Shown: positions 36,864 through 45,368 of the stretch, piece by piece | Layout of the letters: every line of letters begins with the position of its first letter | Numbering within the stretch: the stretch's first letter is position 1 | Source: Paracoccus fistulariae | Lineage (GTDB): Bacteria; Pseudomonadota; Alphaproteobacteria; Rhodobacterales; Rhodobacteraceae | Direction of reading: 5' to 3' | Assembly (NCBI RefSeq): GCF_028553785.1 | Contig: NZ_CP067136.1 | Coordinates: 3,532,501-3,596,500, forward strand | DNA: 64,000 nucleotides | Made by a program: the position numbers and the translations under genes | Notes under the pieces: model-generated | Database searches by the model: none | Seen by the model: only the letters and a program-made list of their open reading frames with translations | Told to the model about the DNA's origin: nothing

Positions 36864-37604
36864 ATGACCGAATATCTGGACACAGCCAGCGGACGCCGCA
36901 TCGCCTTTCGCAGCACGCCGGGCGCGGGGCCGGGGGTGGTCTTTCTGGGCGGCTTCAAATCGGACATGACGGGAACCAAGGCGCTGTATCTGGAAGACTG
37001 GGCGCGGCGCACGGGCCGTGGTTTCCTGCGCTTCGATTATTCCGGGCATGGCGACAGCAGCGGCGCGTTCGAGGATGGCTGCATCGGCGACTGGGCCGAG
37101 GATGCGCGCGCCGTGATCGAAGCCCGGACCGAGGGGCCGCAGGTTCTGGTCGGCTCATCAATGGGTGGCTGGATCAGCCTGCTGCTGGCACGCGCGATGC
37201 CGCAGCGGGTTTCGGGGCTGGTCACGATCGCCGCCGCGCCGGATTTCACCGAACGGGGCTTCTGGGCCGGTTTCTCGGCCGATCAGCGCGATACGATCAC
37301 ACGGACCGGGCGGTTGGAACTGCCCAGCGATTACAGCGACGATCCCTATGTCATCACCCGAACCCTGATCGAGGACGGGCGCAATCAGGTGGTGATGACG
37401 CAGCCGCTGTCGCTGCCCTTCCCGGTGCGGATGCTGCAGGGCACGGCGGACGAAGACGTGCCGATGCAATGGGCGCTGGACCTGCTGGCCCATGCCACGG
37501 GCGAGGATATCCGGCTGACACTTGTGAAGGGCGCCGATCACCGCTTTTCGACGCCGGAATGCCTGTCGCTGATCACGCAATCCATCGAAGATGTGCTGGC
37601 ATAG
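36864..37604 (+). CDS. alpha/beta hydrolase
   Basis: A 246-residue serine hydrolase without signal peptide. It has the nucleophile elbow VGSSMGGW near residue 98, the acid in GTADEDVPM near residue 193, and the histidine in GADHRFS near 224. [11 protein letters not shown] near residue 58 is typical of the ABHD10 and related acyl-thioesterase group. GGAGAGCC precedes the ATG. It overlaps the next hydrolase gene by 14 bases. Substrate unknown; the two could act in one lipid or thioester pathway. Confidence 0.83.
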   Translation: MTEYLDTASGRRIAFRSTPGAGPGVVFLGGFKSDMTGTKALYLEDWARRTGRGFLRFDYSGHGDSSGAFEDGCIGDWAEDARAVIEARTEGPQVLVGSSMGGWISLLLARAMPQRVSGLVTIAAAPDFTERGFWAGFSADQRDTITRTGRLELPSDYSDDPYVITRTLIEDGRNQVVMTQPLSLPFPVRMLQGTADEDVPMQWALDLLAHATGEDIRLTLVKGADHRFSTPECLSLITQSIEDVLA

Positions 37605-38487
37605 CGACGCGGCAGAGCAGACCGGTATCGCCCGCTGGCTGGCCGCGCGAGAGGCCGGAATTCGCCCCGATGTCGCCTCTTATCTGCAATGGGCCGGGGG
37701 GCCGGGGAAGCGGACCGGGATCGCGCTGATCTATGTCCACGGCTTTTCAGCCAGCCCCGGAGAGTTGCGGCCCTTGCCAGAGGATCTGGCGCGGCAGTTG
37801 GGGGCCAACCTGCTGGGGTTGCGCCTGACCGGCCACGGGCAGGATGGCGCGGCCCTGTCACGGGCACGGTTGCGGGATTGGCAGGACGATCTGGCGCAGG
37901 CGCTGCAATTCGGGCGGCAACTGGGCGGGAGGGTGATCGTGCTTGGCATGTCCACCGGCGCGACCCTGCTGGCGCAGGCGGCCTGCGATCCGCGGCTGCG
38001 CGACGCGTTTGACGCCGCGATATTGGTGTCACCGAATTTCCGCCTGCGCCATCCGGCGGCATGGGCGCTGAACCTGCCCGGAATGCGCCGGATCCTGACC
38101 GCACTTGGCGATCCGAAAAGGCGCTTTCCCCCGCGAAACGAGTTGCATGACGCATACTGGACAAGTTGCTATCCGATCTCGGCCACCTTGCCGGTCGCTG
38201 AACTGACGGCCCGCGCGCGCCGGACCGATTTCACGGCGGCGCAGATCCCCGCCATGTTCATCTGGGCCGCGCGCGACAGGGTCGTGGATCACCGCGAAAG
38301 CGGGCGAATCGCGCGCCGTTGGGGTGGCCCGGTCACGACACTGACTGTCGAGCCGGGCGAAAGGGACGACCCGAATGCGCATGTCATCGCCGGAGACGCG
38401 CTGTCCCCGGCGATGAGCCGAAAGCTGACACAGGCGATGGCGCGCTGGATCAGCACATATGTGGATCAGAATGTCAGCGAGAAATGA
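37591..38487 (+). CDS. alpha/beta hydrolase, lysophospholipase- or carboxylesterase-like
   Basis: A 298-residue alpha/beta hydrolase, coupled to the gene before it by a 14-base overlap. ALIYVHGFSASPGE near residue 48 supplies the oxyanion region; GMSTGATLL near residue 120 is the nucleophile elbow; the acid is in AARDRVVDH near 223; and the last catalytic histidine is probably in DPNAHVIAGD near 260. No signal peptide. The 3' end overlaps the convergent flavin-binding gene by 22 bases. Substrate unknown. Confidence 0.8.
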   Translation: MCWHSDAAEQTGIARWLAAREAGIRPDVASYLQWAGGPGKRTGIALIYVHGFSASPGELRPLPEDLARQLGANLLGLRLTGHGQDGAALSRARLRDWQDDLAQALQFGRQLGGRVIVLGMSTGATLLAQAACDPRLRDAFDAAILVSPNFRLRHPAAWALNLPGMRRILTALGDPKRRFPPRNELHDAYWTSCYPISATLPVAELTARARRTDFTAAQIPAMFIWAARDRVVDHRESGRIARRWGGPVTTLTVEPGERDDPNAHVIAGDALSPAMSRKLTQAMARWISTYVDQNVSEK

Positions 38488-38939
38488 TCGCCGATATCGG
38501 GTTTCGATCCGCTGATCTTGGATTTCGCGATTTCATAAAGGAATGACAGGCTGCCATCCGTGGCCCAGACCTCGGCATCGCTCAGCGACATGCGGACCAG
38601 TTGCACATCGGGGTCCTGCTGACCGTCCTCGAACCAGCTTGAGGCGATGGCGTTCCACAGATCATCCAGCTTTTCGCGATCATCCGACAGTTCCAGACTG
38701 CCGGCGATTCGGGCATAGAGACCCTCTTTGGCGCTGCTGACGATATAGGTGCCTTCCTGCGCGCCGCTTTGCAGCGATTTCACAAGCTCGGTGCCCTTGG
38801 CGGTGATGAACCACAGCGCGTTGATATCGTCATCGGCATAATGCGACATGGGCAGGAAACGCGCGGTGGCGTTCAGGCCCAGCATGCCTGCATTGATATC
38901 TTCAAGGCGGTCCCAGAAGGTTTCGCGATTGTCAGACAT
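38466..38939 (-). CDS. pyridoxamine 5'-phosphate oxidase-like general stress protein
   Basis: A 157-residue protein with the split-barrel flavin-binding fold of the general stress protein 26 group. ARFLPMSHYADDDINALWFIT (N-terminal half) and GTYIVSSAKEGLYARIAGS fit the barrel strands; LWNAIASSWFEDGQQDP is a typical mid-region of this group. GAGGAAGAG precedes the ATG. Likely binds FMN or a related deazaflavin; enzymatic activity unproven. Confidence 0.78.
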   Translation of the reverse strand: MSDNRETFWDRLEDINAGMLGLNATARFLPMSHYADDDINALWFITAKGTELVKSLQSGAQEGTYIVSSAKEGLYARIAGSLELSDDREKLDDLWNAIASSWFEDGQQDPDVQLVRMSLSDAEVWATDGSLSFLYEIAKSKISGSKPDIGDHFSLTF

Positions 38940-38989
38940 AGGCTCTTCCTCACGGTTGGAGTGTGAAGAGCAAACGCCGACAGCACGGC

Positions 38990-39017
38990 GCGGTTCCGGT
39001 GATACGCCCGGAACCGC
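38990..39017 (-). terminator. hairpin after phaZ
   Basis: A perfect 10-bp stem (GCGGTTCCGG with its complement) and 8-base loop begins 9 bases past the phaZ stop codon. It lacks a U tract, so the termination role is only probable. Confidence 0.5.
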
Positions 39018-39025
39018 GGAAGGGA

Positions 39026-40369
39026 TCAGACGGCCATCTTGCCGTCAGTGCCCAGATCGTCGCCGGTCATGGCGCTGTCGCCGCCACGGGTCCGGCGCTT
39101 GCGCGGTTTTTCCGCCTCGGCCGGGCCTGCGGCCTCGTCGATGAAATCCAGCACCAGCGGGCGGATGTTCAGACGCCAGGACTTGCCCGCGAAGATGCCG
39201 TAATGGCCCGCGCCGGGTTCCAGATGCTGGACCTTCTTGTCCTCTGGCACGCCGCTGCACATCTCCAGCGCGGCGACGCATTGGCCGGGGGCCGAGATGT
39301 CGTCATTCGCGCCTTCGACGGTCATGATCGCGACATCCTTGATCTTGGTGATGTCGACCGGCGTGCCGTTGACGGTAAAGTTGTTCTGCGCGATTTCCAG
39401 ATTCTTGAAGATCCGCTCTACCGTCGACAGGTAGAATTCGGCGGTCATGTCCATGACGGCCAGATATTCGTCATAGAACTTGTTATGCTTGTCGCCCTCA
39501 TTGGCGTCGCCACGGGCTTCGGCAAAGATCTGATCGATAAAGGCGCCGGCATGGGTTTCGGCATTCATCGCGATGAAAGAGCTGAGCTGCGCCAGCCCCG
39601 GATAGACCATGCGCCCGGCACCGCGATATTTGAAGCCGACCGACTGGATCACCAGATGCTCAAGCTCGCCCATGGTGACGCGGTTGCCGAAATCGGTGAC
39701 CTCGGTCGCGGCGGCATCCGGATTGACCGGCCCGCCGATCAGGGTCAGCGAACGCGGCTGCGCCTCTGGTTCCTGCTCGGCAAGGATGGCGGTGGCGGCC
39801 AGCGCCAGCGGGGCGGGCTGACAGACCGCGATGATGTTGGTCTCGGGGCCAAGGTGCTTGATGAAATCCACCAGATAGCTGGTGTAATCCTCGACGTCGA
39901 ACTTGCCTTCGCTGACCGGAATATCGCGGGCATTGTGCCAGTCCGTCACATAGACGTCACAATCAGGCAGTAGGGATACCACAGTGGAACGCAGCAGCGT
40001 GGCGTAATGGCCCGACATCGGCGCAACCAGCAGAACCTTGCGCTGCGAGGGTTCGCGGCGGGCGACGCGGAAATGCAGCAGATCGCCAAAGGCGCGGCGC
40101 ATGACGGGCTCGATATAGACGATGTGGTCCTGACCATCGGTGCCGGGGATGGCGGGGATCTGCCAGCCGGGCTTGATGACCATGCGGGCAAAGCTGCGCT
40201 CGGTCACGCGGCCCCATGCGCTCATCAGCTTGAAGGCCGGGTTCAGGCTTAGCGCGAAGGCCGGATAGGAACCGATGGCGCGCGCCGTCGCACCCAGCCA
40301 TTCGTTGGTGTTTCTTATCGTCTCCATCGCGTCATAAGAGACGATTCCAGTCAAACCACGCTTACTCAT
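39026..40369 (-). CDS. phaZ: intracellular polyhydroxyalkanoate depolymerase
   Basis: Degrades storage PHA granules inside the cell. The 447 residues follow the i-PhaZ pattern: METIRNTNEWLGATARAIG at the N-terminus, VTDWHNARDIP near residue 141, and the nucleophile region IIAVCQPAPLALAA. The cysteine there is residue 183, the same number as the active-site Cys known in the Cupriavidus enzyme; the acid is probably in GANDDISAPG and the His in GAGHYGIFAG. The C-terminus is Lys/Arg-rich (PRKRRTRGG). Divergent from phaC, with a candidate PhaR site between them. Confidence 0.93.
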   Translation of the reverse strand: MSKRGLTGIVSYDAMETIRNTNEWLGATARAIGSYPAFALSLNPAFKLMSAWGRVTERSFARMVIKPGWQIPAIPGTDGQDHIVYIEPVMRRAFGDLLHFRVARREPSQRKVLLVAPMSGHYATLLRSTVVSLLPDCDVYVTDWHNARDIPVSEGKFDVEDYTSYLVDFIKHLGPETNIIAVCQPAPLALAATAILAEQEPEAQPRSLTLIGGPVNPDAAATEVTDFGNRVTMGELEHLVIQSVGFKYRGAGRMVYPGLAQLSSFIAMNAETHAGAFIDQIFAEARGDANEGDKHNKFYDEYLAVMDMTAEFYLSTVERIFKNLEIAQNNFTVNGTPVDITKIKDVAIMTVEGANDDISAPGQCVAALEMCSGVPEDKKVQHLEPGAGHYGIFAGKSWRLNIRPLVLDFIDEAAGPAEAEKPRKRRTRGGDSAMTGDDLGTDGKMAV

Positions 40370-40407
40370 ATAGCTCCGCCTTTCGCTGCATCTGGCGGGT
40401 TTTTACG

Positions 40408-40422
40408 GCTGCTGGAAGCAGC
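40408..40422. promoter_or_regulatory. palindrome between phaZ and phaC, candidate PhaR site
   Basis: GCTGCT-GGA-AGCAGC is a perfect inverted repeat in the 135-bp divergent promoter region. It is close to, but not exactly, the CTGC-N3/4-GCAG spacing reported for PhaR (here N5 if read as CTGC/GCAG). No other gene fits in this intergenic stretch. Confidence 0.5.
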
Positions 40423-40504
40423 GTTTACAAGGCCTCTATGCCCCATTTGCGCTAAGCCCGCCCAACGCATACACTTTACCTGTTCATATGGGGGAAGTCG
40501 GTTC

Positions 40505-42652
40505 ATGGCAAGAACAACGCGCAGCACGGGTTCTAAATCGCAGGACAAGGGTGACGCTGGGGAAGTATCTGATAAACCGGTAAAAGCAGCATCGGCAAAG
40601 CCGAAGACAACGCGCAGAAACGTCGCGTCCAAGACAGAATCGGCCAGTTCGGCGGCCAAGCCCGCAGCGGCCAAGGCCACGGCGAGTCGCCCGAAAACCA
40701 CCCCCCGCAAGGCCGCGCCGAAACGCCGGACAGCCGCTGCCGCCCCGCCGACCGAGCCGCCAAAGGTTGCGGCGCCCCAGGTCAGGCTGGAAGATGCGGC
40801 ATCGGTGTCGTCGCCGACCATCGATTCCTCACCGATCTCTGACCCCGCCGCCGTCATGCGCGAGGCGATGAAGATCGGTGCCTCGGCCCCCGCCGCGCAG
40901 CGCCTGGCCGAGAATATCGAGCGGATCGAGGCGCTTAGCCATCGCCTGATGGCGGCATTCACGTCGCGCGGCCTGCCCAATCCGGGCGTCGAAGGCCCGG
41001 GGCCAGAGCTGTTCATGACCGCCACGAATGCCTGGATGAAGACGATCACCGAACAGCCCGGCCGCATGATCGAGCAGCAGGTGAATTTCTGGGGTCAGAC
41101 GCTGAAGAATTACGCCAATGCGCAAAGCGCGATGGCAAAGGGCAGGTTCAATCTGCCCGAGGATGATGAGGAAAGCCGGGGCCGCAAGGACAAGCGGTTT
41201 GCCAATGAATTGTGGCAGACGCATCCCTATTTCAAACTGGTCAAGAATCAGTACCACACCAATGTCCGCGCCTTGAAAGACGCCGCCGAGGCGCTGGATC
41301 TGTCGGATGAGGTCGCGCGTCGTCGCATCGACTGGCTGACCAATCAGATCATCGACATGATCTCGCCCACCAATTTCCTGGCGACCAATCCCGATGCGCT
41401 GGAAAAGGCCGTCGCGACCGAGGGCGAAAGTCTGGTCAAGGGGCTGGAAAACCTGGTGCAGGATGTCGAGGCCAGCGGCGGAGAGATGGTCGTCTCGCTG
41501 GCCGATCGCGATGCCTTTACGGTGGGTGAGAATATCGGCAATTCCGAAGGCATGGTGGTGCATCGCACCCCGCTTTTCGAACTGATCCAGTACAAGCCGA
41601 CCACCGACGAGGTCTATGAGATGCCCTTGCTGATCCTGCCGCCTTGGATCAACAAGTTCTACATTCTGGACCTGAAGCCGCAGAACAGCCTGATCCGTCA
41701 CATGGTCGGGCAGGGCTATACCGTCTTTATCGTCAGTTGGAAAAATCCCGATTCCAGCTATTCCGAGGTGGGGATCGAGGAATATATCGCCGCCTATCTG
41801 GACGCGATGGACGTTGTCCGCGAACGCACCGGCCAGAAAAAGCTGAATGCGGTCGGCTATTGCATCGCTGGCACGACACTGTCGCTGGCTTTGGCGCTGA
41901 TGCAGAAGCGCGGGGATGACCGGGTGAATTCGGCGACGCTGTTCACCACCTTGACAGATTTTTCCGATCAGGGCGAATTCGTCACTTTCCTGCAGGACGA
42001 TTTCGTCAGCGGCATCGCGGAAGAGGTGTCCCGCCACGGTCTGATGCGCGCGCAGCTGATGTCGCGAACCATGAGCTTCCTGCGCGCGAATGATCTGGTC
42101 TGGGGCCCGGCCATCCGCAGCTATATGATGGGCGAAACGCCCCCGGCCTTCGATCTGCTGTTCTGGAACGGCGACAGCACGAACCTGCCCGGCCGCATGG
42201 CGATGCAATATCTCAAAGGGCTGTGTCAGGAGAATGCCTTTGCCGGGAACGGCTTCGAGCTGCTGGGCGAAAGCCTGCGCCTGTCCGATGTGAAACTGCC
42301 GCTTTGCGCTGTCTCCTGCGAGACGGATCATATCGCGCCGTGGAAGGATTGCTGGCGCGGTGTCGCCGCAATGGGATCAGAGGACAAGACCTTCATCCTG
42401 TCCGAATCCGGCCATATCGCCGGTATCGTCAACCCGCCCTCAAAGAAGAAATACGGCCATTACATGGGCTGTCGTGACTTTGCGCATGGGGCCGAGAAAT
42501 GGCGCGACGATTCCACCTTCTATGAGGGCAGCTGGTGGCCGCATTGGGATGAATGGTTGTCGAATCGATCCGGCAAGAAAGTGCCCGCACGCGAGCTTTC
42601 CGAGGGTCTGGAACCCGCGCCCGGCACCTATGTGCACGAACGCGCAATCTAG
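40505..42652 (+). CDS. phaC: class I polyhydroxyalkanoate synthase with Lys/Ala/Pro-rich N-terminal extension
   Basis: Polymerises 3-hydroxyacyl-CoA on the granule surface. The catalytic half is typical: lipase-like box GYCIAGT with Cys453, Asp608 in ETDHIAPW, and His637 in SGHIAGI. At 715 residues it is well over the usual 560-620 for class I. The excess is an N-terminal tail of about 110 residues rich in Lys, Ala, Pro and Thr (AKPKTTRRN, AAKPAAAKATASRPKTTPRK), which resembles histone H1-like tails of PhaF-type proteins. GGGGAAG precedes the ATG at 40505, and no good later start precedes Met117. Part of phaC-phaP-phaR. Confidence 0.94.
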   Translation: MARTTRSTGSKSQDKGDAGEVSDKPVKAASAKPKTTRRNVASKTESASSAAKPAAAKATASRPKTTPRKAAPKRRTAAAAPPTEPPKVAAPQVRLEDAASVSSPTIDSSPISDPAAVMREAMKIGASAPAAQRLAENIERIEALSHRLMAAFTSRGLPNPGVEGPGPELFMTATNAWMKTITEQPGRMIEQQVNFWGQTLKNYANAQSAMAKGRFNLPEDDEESRGRKDKRFANELWQTHPYFKLVKNQYHTNVRALKDAAEALDLSDEVARRRIDWLTNQIIDMISPTNFLATNPDALEKAVATEGESLVKGLENLVQDVEASGGEMVVSLADRDAFTVGENIGNSEGMVVHRTPLFELIQYKPTTDEVYEMPLLILPPWINKFYILDLKPQNSLIRHMVGQGYTVFIVSWKNPDSSYSEVGIEEYIAAYLDAMDVVRERTGQKKLNAVGYCIAGTTLSLALALMQKRGDDRVNSATLFTTLTDFSDQGEFVTFLQDDFVSGIAEEVSRHGLMRAQLMSRTMSFLRANDLVWGPAIRSYMMGETPPAFDLLFWNGDSTNLPGRMAMQYLKGLCQENAFAGNGFELLGESLRLSDVKLPLCAVSCETDHIAPWKDCWRGVAAMGSEDKTFILSESGHIAGIVNPPSKKKYGHYMGCRDFAHGAEKWRDDSTFYEGSWWPHWDEWLSNRSGKKVPARELSEGLEPAPGTYVHERAI

Positions 42653-42732
42653 CAGCCTCGCGATAACCCACTGATTTTACTGGCGGGCGGCGGCAGGGGA
42701 AACCTGACCGCCGCTTACACGTAAAAATTTTG

Positions 42733-42774
42733 CTGCATTGCAGCGAAAATACTTGAAATGCTGCGGCGCAGCAT
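42733..42774 (+). promoter_or_regulatory. phaP promoter with two PhaR operator palindromes
   Basis: GCTGC-ATT-GCAGC (42732-42744) and ATGCTGC-GGC-GCAGCAT (42758-42774) both fit CTGC-N3-GCAG, the site type reported for PhaR in Rhodobacteraceae; centres are 28 bp apart. A possible -35 TTGAAA (42753-42758) and a -10 region around 42776-42783 bracket the second palindrome, as expected for repression. Confidence 0.75.
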
Positions 42775-42859
42775 GCATATTATCGCTATGAAATTCACAA
42801 CGCGGCGGACCAGACGTCCTCTCCCTGACACGCGTCGCCGCAGGAATAGGAGCACTACC

Positions 42860-43309
42860 ATGGCTAAGACCCCTGACTTCACCAAAACCTTCGCTGACAT
42901 GATGGCCAACTTCCCCGTGGACACCTCGTCCTACCAGGAAGCGCTGAAGTCGCAGGGCGCTCTGGGTGAGAAGCTGGCCAAAGTCGCACTGGGCGCTGCC
43001 GAGCGTTCGACCGAGATCTCGGCTCAGTGGGCGAAAGACACCATCAGCCGCATGGGCGAGCTGACCTCGGCCAAAGCCGAGCCGGCCGATTACGCCAAAG
43101 CCTATACCGACTTCGCTTCGGCTTCGACCGAAGTTGCTGCCGAGCACATGGCCTCCTTCGCTGAAGTTGCGAAGAAAGTTCAGATGGACACCGTCGACCT
43201 GATGCTGACCGCTGGCAAGGACATCGCTGCAGACGCTCAGAAAGCTGCTGAAAAAGCAACCAAAGAGACCCAGGCTGCTGTCAAGAAAGCCACCTCGGCT
43301 GCGAAATAA
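42860..43309 (+). CDS. phaP: phasin, PHA granule-coating protein
   Basis: A 149-residue, almost wholly helical protein that coats PHA granules. Typical phasin features are the N-terminal TKTFADMMANFPVD, the absence of Cys, many Ala/Lys/Glu residues and the Lys/Ala-rich end (AAEKATKETQAAVKKATSAAK in two parts). AGGAGC precedes the ATG at 42860; upstream in-frame residues lie within the promoter. The promoter carries two PhaR-type operators and a strong terminator follows, so this is a separately controlled, probably highly expressed unit. Confidence 0.92.
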   Translation: MAKTPDFTKTFADMMANFPVDTSSYQEALKSQGALGEKLAKVALGAAERSTEISAQWAKDTISRMGELTSAKAEPADYAKAYTDFASASTEVAAEHMASFAEVAKKVQMDTVDLMLTAGKDIAADAQKAAEKATKETQAAVKKATSAAK

Positions 43310-43334
43310 TCGCTGAATTTTCAGTGAAATCGGG

Positions 43335-43365
43335 AAAAGGGGCAGTTCGCTGTCCCTTTTCTTTT
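43335..43365 (+). terminator. terminator after phaP
   Basis: Eleven-bp stem AAAAGGGGCAG / CTGTCCCTTTT (one G-T pair) closing a TTCG tetraloop, followed by CTTTT. Stands 26 bases after the phaP stop. Confidence 0.9.
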
Positions 43366-43424
43366 GCGCTCATGCAGGCGCAGAAAATCCCGGCGTCAGA
43401 TTTCCTTGCCTTTTGCGCATGCAG
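43362..43424 (+). promoter_or_regulatory. repeated TTTTGCGC(TC)ATGCAG element upstream of phaR
   Basis: TTTTGCGCTCATGCAG at 43362-43377 and TTTTGCGCATGCAG at 43411-43424 are near-identical direct copies, 49 bases apart, just before phaR. The second reads on the other strand as CTGC-N4-GCAA, one base off the PhaR consensus. They may be weaker PhaR sites for autoregulation. Confidence 0.45.
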
Positions 43425-43460
43425 CAACCATCATGCCCTGAACAAGATACAGGGGGATAT

Positions 43461-44078
43461 ATGGCTGCCGAAACGACGCCGCTGCTGATCAAGCGTTACG
43501 CAAGTCGGCGGCTTTATAACACCGAGACCAGCGATTACGTCACGCTGGAAGACATCGCCGCCTTCATCCGGGAGGGGCGAGAGGTCAAGATCGTCGATCT
43601 CAAATCGGGCGATGACCTGACCCGGCAATATCTGTTGCAGATCATTGCAGAGCATGAGGGCAGGGGGGAAAACGTCCTGCCAATCGACGTGCTGACTGAT
43701 CTGGTCCGCAGCTATACCAGCAACGCCCAATCCGTCGTACCGCAATTTCTGGCCGCCAGCTTTCAGATGCTGCGCGAAAACCAGTCAAAGCTGATGGAGA
43801 ACATGGCCTCGATGCCGAACCCGATGTCGCGTGTTCCGGGGTTCGACGCGATGCAGCGTCAGCAGCAGATGTTCATCAAGGCGATGATGGGCAACTGGCC
43901 CGGCAATACGGAATCAGAGCCCGAAGGCGATCCCGCTGCAGAGGATCGGCCGACAGCCAAGCCCCGAGGCCAGGCCGCCAAAGCCTCCGCATCCGCCACG
44001 GGTGACGCCGAACCCGAGGACATGCAAGAGATCCGTCGGCAACTGGCCGAACTTCAGAAACGGATCTCAAAGCTCTGA
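43461..44078 (+). CDS. phaR: polyhydroxyalkanoate synthesis repressor PhaR
   Basis: DNA-binding repressor that also binds PHA granules and so senses stored polymer. The 205 residues have the PhaR N-terminal DNA-binding domain (LLIKRYASRRLYNTETSDYV, then IAAFIREGREVKIVDLKSGDDLT), the PHB accumulation regulatory domain around residues 60-130, and a low-complexity acidic then Lys/Ala-rich tail. GGGGGA precedes the ATG at 43461; an upstream in-frame ATG at 43413 would fall in the promoter. It probably controls phaP and itself. Confidence 0.94.
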   Translation: MAAETTPLLIKRYASRRLYNTETSDYVTLEDIAAFIREGREVKIVDLKSGDDLTRQYLLQIIAEHEGRGENVLPIDVLTDLVRSYTSNAQSVVPQFLAASFQMLRENQSKLMENMASMPNPMSRVPGFDAMQRQQQMFIKAMMGNWPGNTESEPEGDPAAEDRPTAKPRGQAAKASASATGDAEPEDMQEIRRQLAELQKRISKL

Positions 44079-44117
44079 CTTGCACCCGCCGTCAGGTCGG
44101 TCTATGTCGATGCCAAC

Positions 44118-44207
44118 GGAGCGGTGGCCGAGTGGTCGAAGGCGCACGCCTGGAAAGTGTGTAGGCGGGGAACCGTCTCGAGGGTTCGAATCCCTCTCGC
44201 TCCGCCA
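44118..44207 (+). tRNA. tRNA-Ser (anticodon GGA)
   Basis: A 90-base serine tRNA with encoded CCA. The acceptor stem GGAGCGG pairs with TCGCTCC (last pair G-U), the D arm has GTGGCCGAGTGG, and the anticodon stem CACGC / GTGTG encloses the loop CTGGAAA, giving anticodon GGA. A long variable arm and the T arm GAGGGTTCGAATCCCTC follow. Gene content and codon use change directly after it, so it is the likely integration boundary of the accessory region. I did not find a second copy of its 3' end in the window. Confidence 0.96.
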
Positions 44208-44789
44208 CTTGCCCTCGCGAAAGCGTTCTCCTGATCCGGCTGCGGCGGGATTTTCTCGTTGTTTTCGAGGGTTATGCGGGACGGGCTGAGCACTGACCCC
44301 GGCGCCAGGTGGCCCGGAAGCGGTCTCTGAAGGCCGATATTCTCCGGACCTGATGACTGCGCGGGTTTGGTGAATTGTTTGCAAGTATCTGGAGCTGGAA
44401 GGTTTTTTCTAGGCGGAAGCTGAACACTTCGACGTCGGTGGCACTCGCCGAGACGGAACAGAGATCGAACTATCGCCAGCGATCGTGTGCCCAGTTCAGC
44501 CAGAACATTCGCCACTGACTATACCCGATTAGCGCTTTTGCGTCCGTTCGCTGCGCCCCGCGCAAACGGCCTGGTCGCGGACGAAGGGGCCGTTCAAAGA
44601 ACTGAATTCAACGACATCTTCAGATACCGACCTCTCGCTGATTTCATATGAATCTAAACAGTAAGTATGGCTCGGGTCTGCGAAGCCGGGGCAAAGCCCT
44701 CCCCAACGCTCGGCATTGTGATCGGCGACGGTTTGCTTCATATCAGTAGACGCTGATACCTTATTCCTTCCAAGTATTGACGGCAGGCT
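44208..44789. other. 582-bp stretch without a convincing gene, island junction
   Basis: Short frames occur on both strands, but none has a ribosome binding site, domain or codon pattern that persuades me. The frame overlapping the tRNA on the minus strand gives the well-known spurious product of serine tRNA genes. A 70-codon minus-strand frame at 44529-44741 is possible but unsupported. The stretch is probably junction DNA with remnants of earlier insertions, plus the promoter of the thioredoxin-like operon. Confidence 0.6.
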
Positions 44790-45368
44790 ATGAGTTCGAA
44801 GGATAACCAGGAAAAGCGGCGGCGGAGGGGGCGGCTGCTTGCGCTCTTGCCACTGGCGGTGTTCGGCCTGCTGGGTGCGGCCTTCTATTGGGGCCTCTGG
44901 AACAACGACGACCGGTTGCCCTCGACGCTGATCGGGAAACCGATCCCGGAGTTCGCGCTCCCGCCCATCGAAGGGCGGCAGGACGGCCTAGCGTCGGCGA
45001 ACCTGCAAGGCCAGGTTTCTCTCGTCAATGTCTGGGCGTCGTGGTGCGTCCCCTGCCGCACGGAGAACCCGCTTCTCGTCGACCTGGCCGAAGCGGGCAC
45101 CGTTCCGATCTACGGTATCAACTACAAGGACGATGCCGAGGAAGCGCTGGGTTTCCTCGACGAGCTCGGCGATCCCTTTACCCGCATCGGCGCGGACCGA
45201 TCAGGCCGCGTTGCGATAGACTGGGGCGTCTATGGAGTGCCGGAAACATACATAATCGATGCCGAGGGGCGCATTGCATACAAGCATGTCGGCCCCTTTG
45301 ATCAGGCCTCGCTTGAGGAGGACATTCTGCCGGTCGTGCGCCGGTTGCAGGCGGAGAGCGACCCGTGA
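44790..45368 (+). CDS. CcmG/DsbE-like membrane-anchored thioredoxin
   Basis: A 192-residue periplasmic thiol oxidoreductase. A basic start (KRRRRGR) and one membrane helix at about 15-35 (LLALLPLAVFGLLGAAFYWG) are followed by a thioredoxin domain with VNVWASWCVPCRTENP (CVPC active site near residue 86) and the cis-Pro in YGVPETYIIDAEG. The latter is the CcmG/DsbE form, used to keep cytochrome c or other periplasmic thiols reduced. It overlaps the next thioredoxin gene (GTGA), and CcdA follows, so this is a complete reductant relay. The ribosome binding site is weak. Confidence 0.85.
   Translation: MSSKDNQEKRRRRGRLLALLPLAVFGLLGAAFYWGLWNNDDRLPSTLIGKPIPEFALPPIEGRQDGLASANLQGQVSLVNVWASWCVPCRTENPLLVDLAEAGTVPIYGINYKDDAEEALGFLDELGDPFTRIGADRSGRVAIDWGVYGVPETYIIDAEGRIAYKHVGPFDQASLEEDILPVVRRLQAESDP

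Noticed and set aside
44102..44515. 137-codon minus-strand frame over the tRNA-Ser region
   Set aside because: Its C-terminal part is the antisense reading of the tRNA gene, a well-known spurious protein in many genomes.
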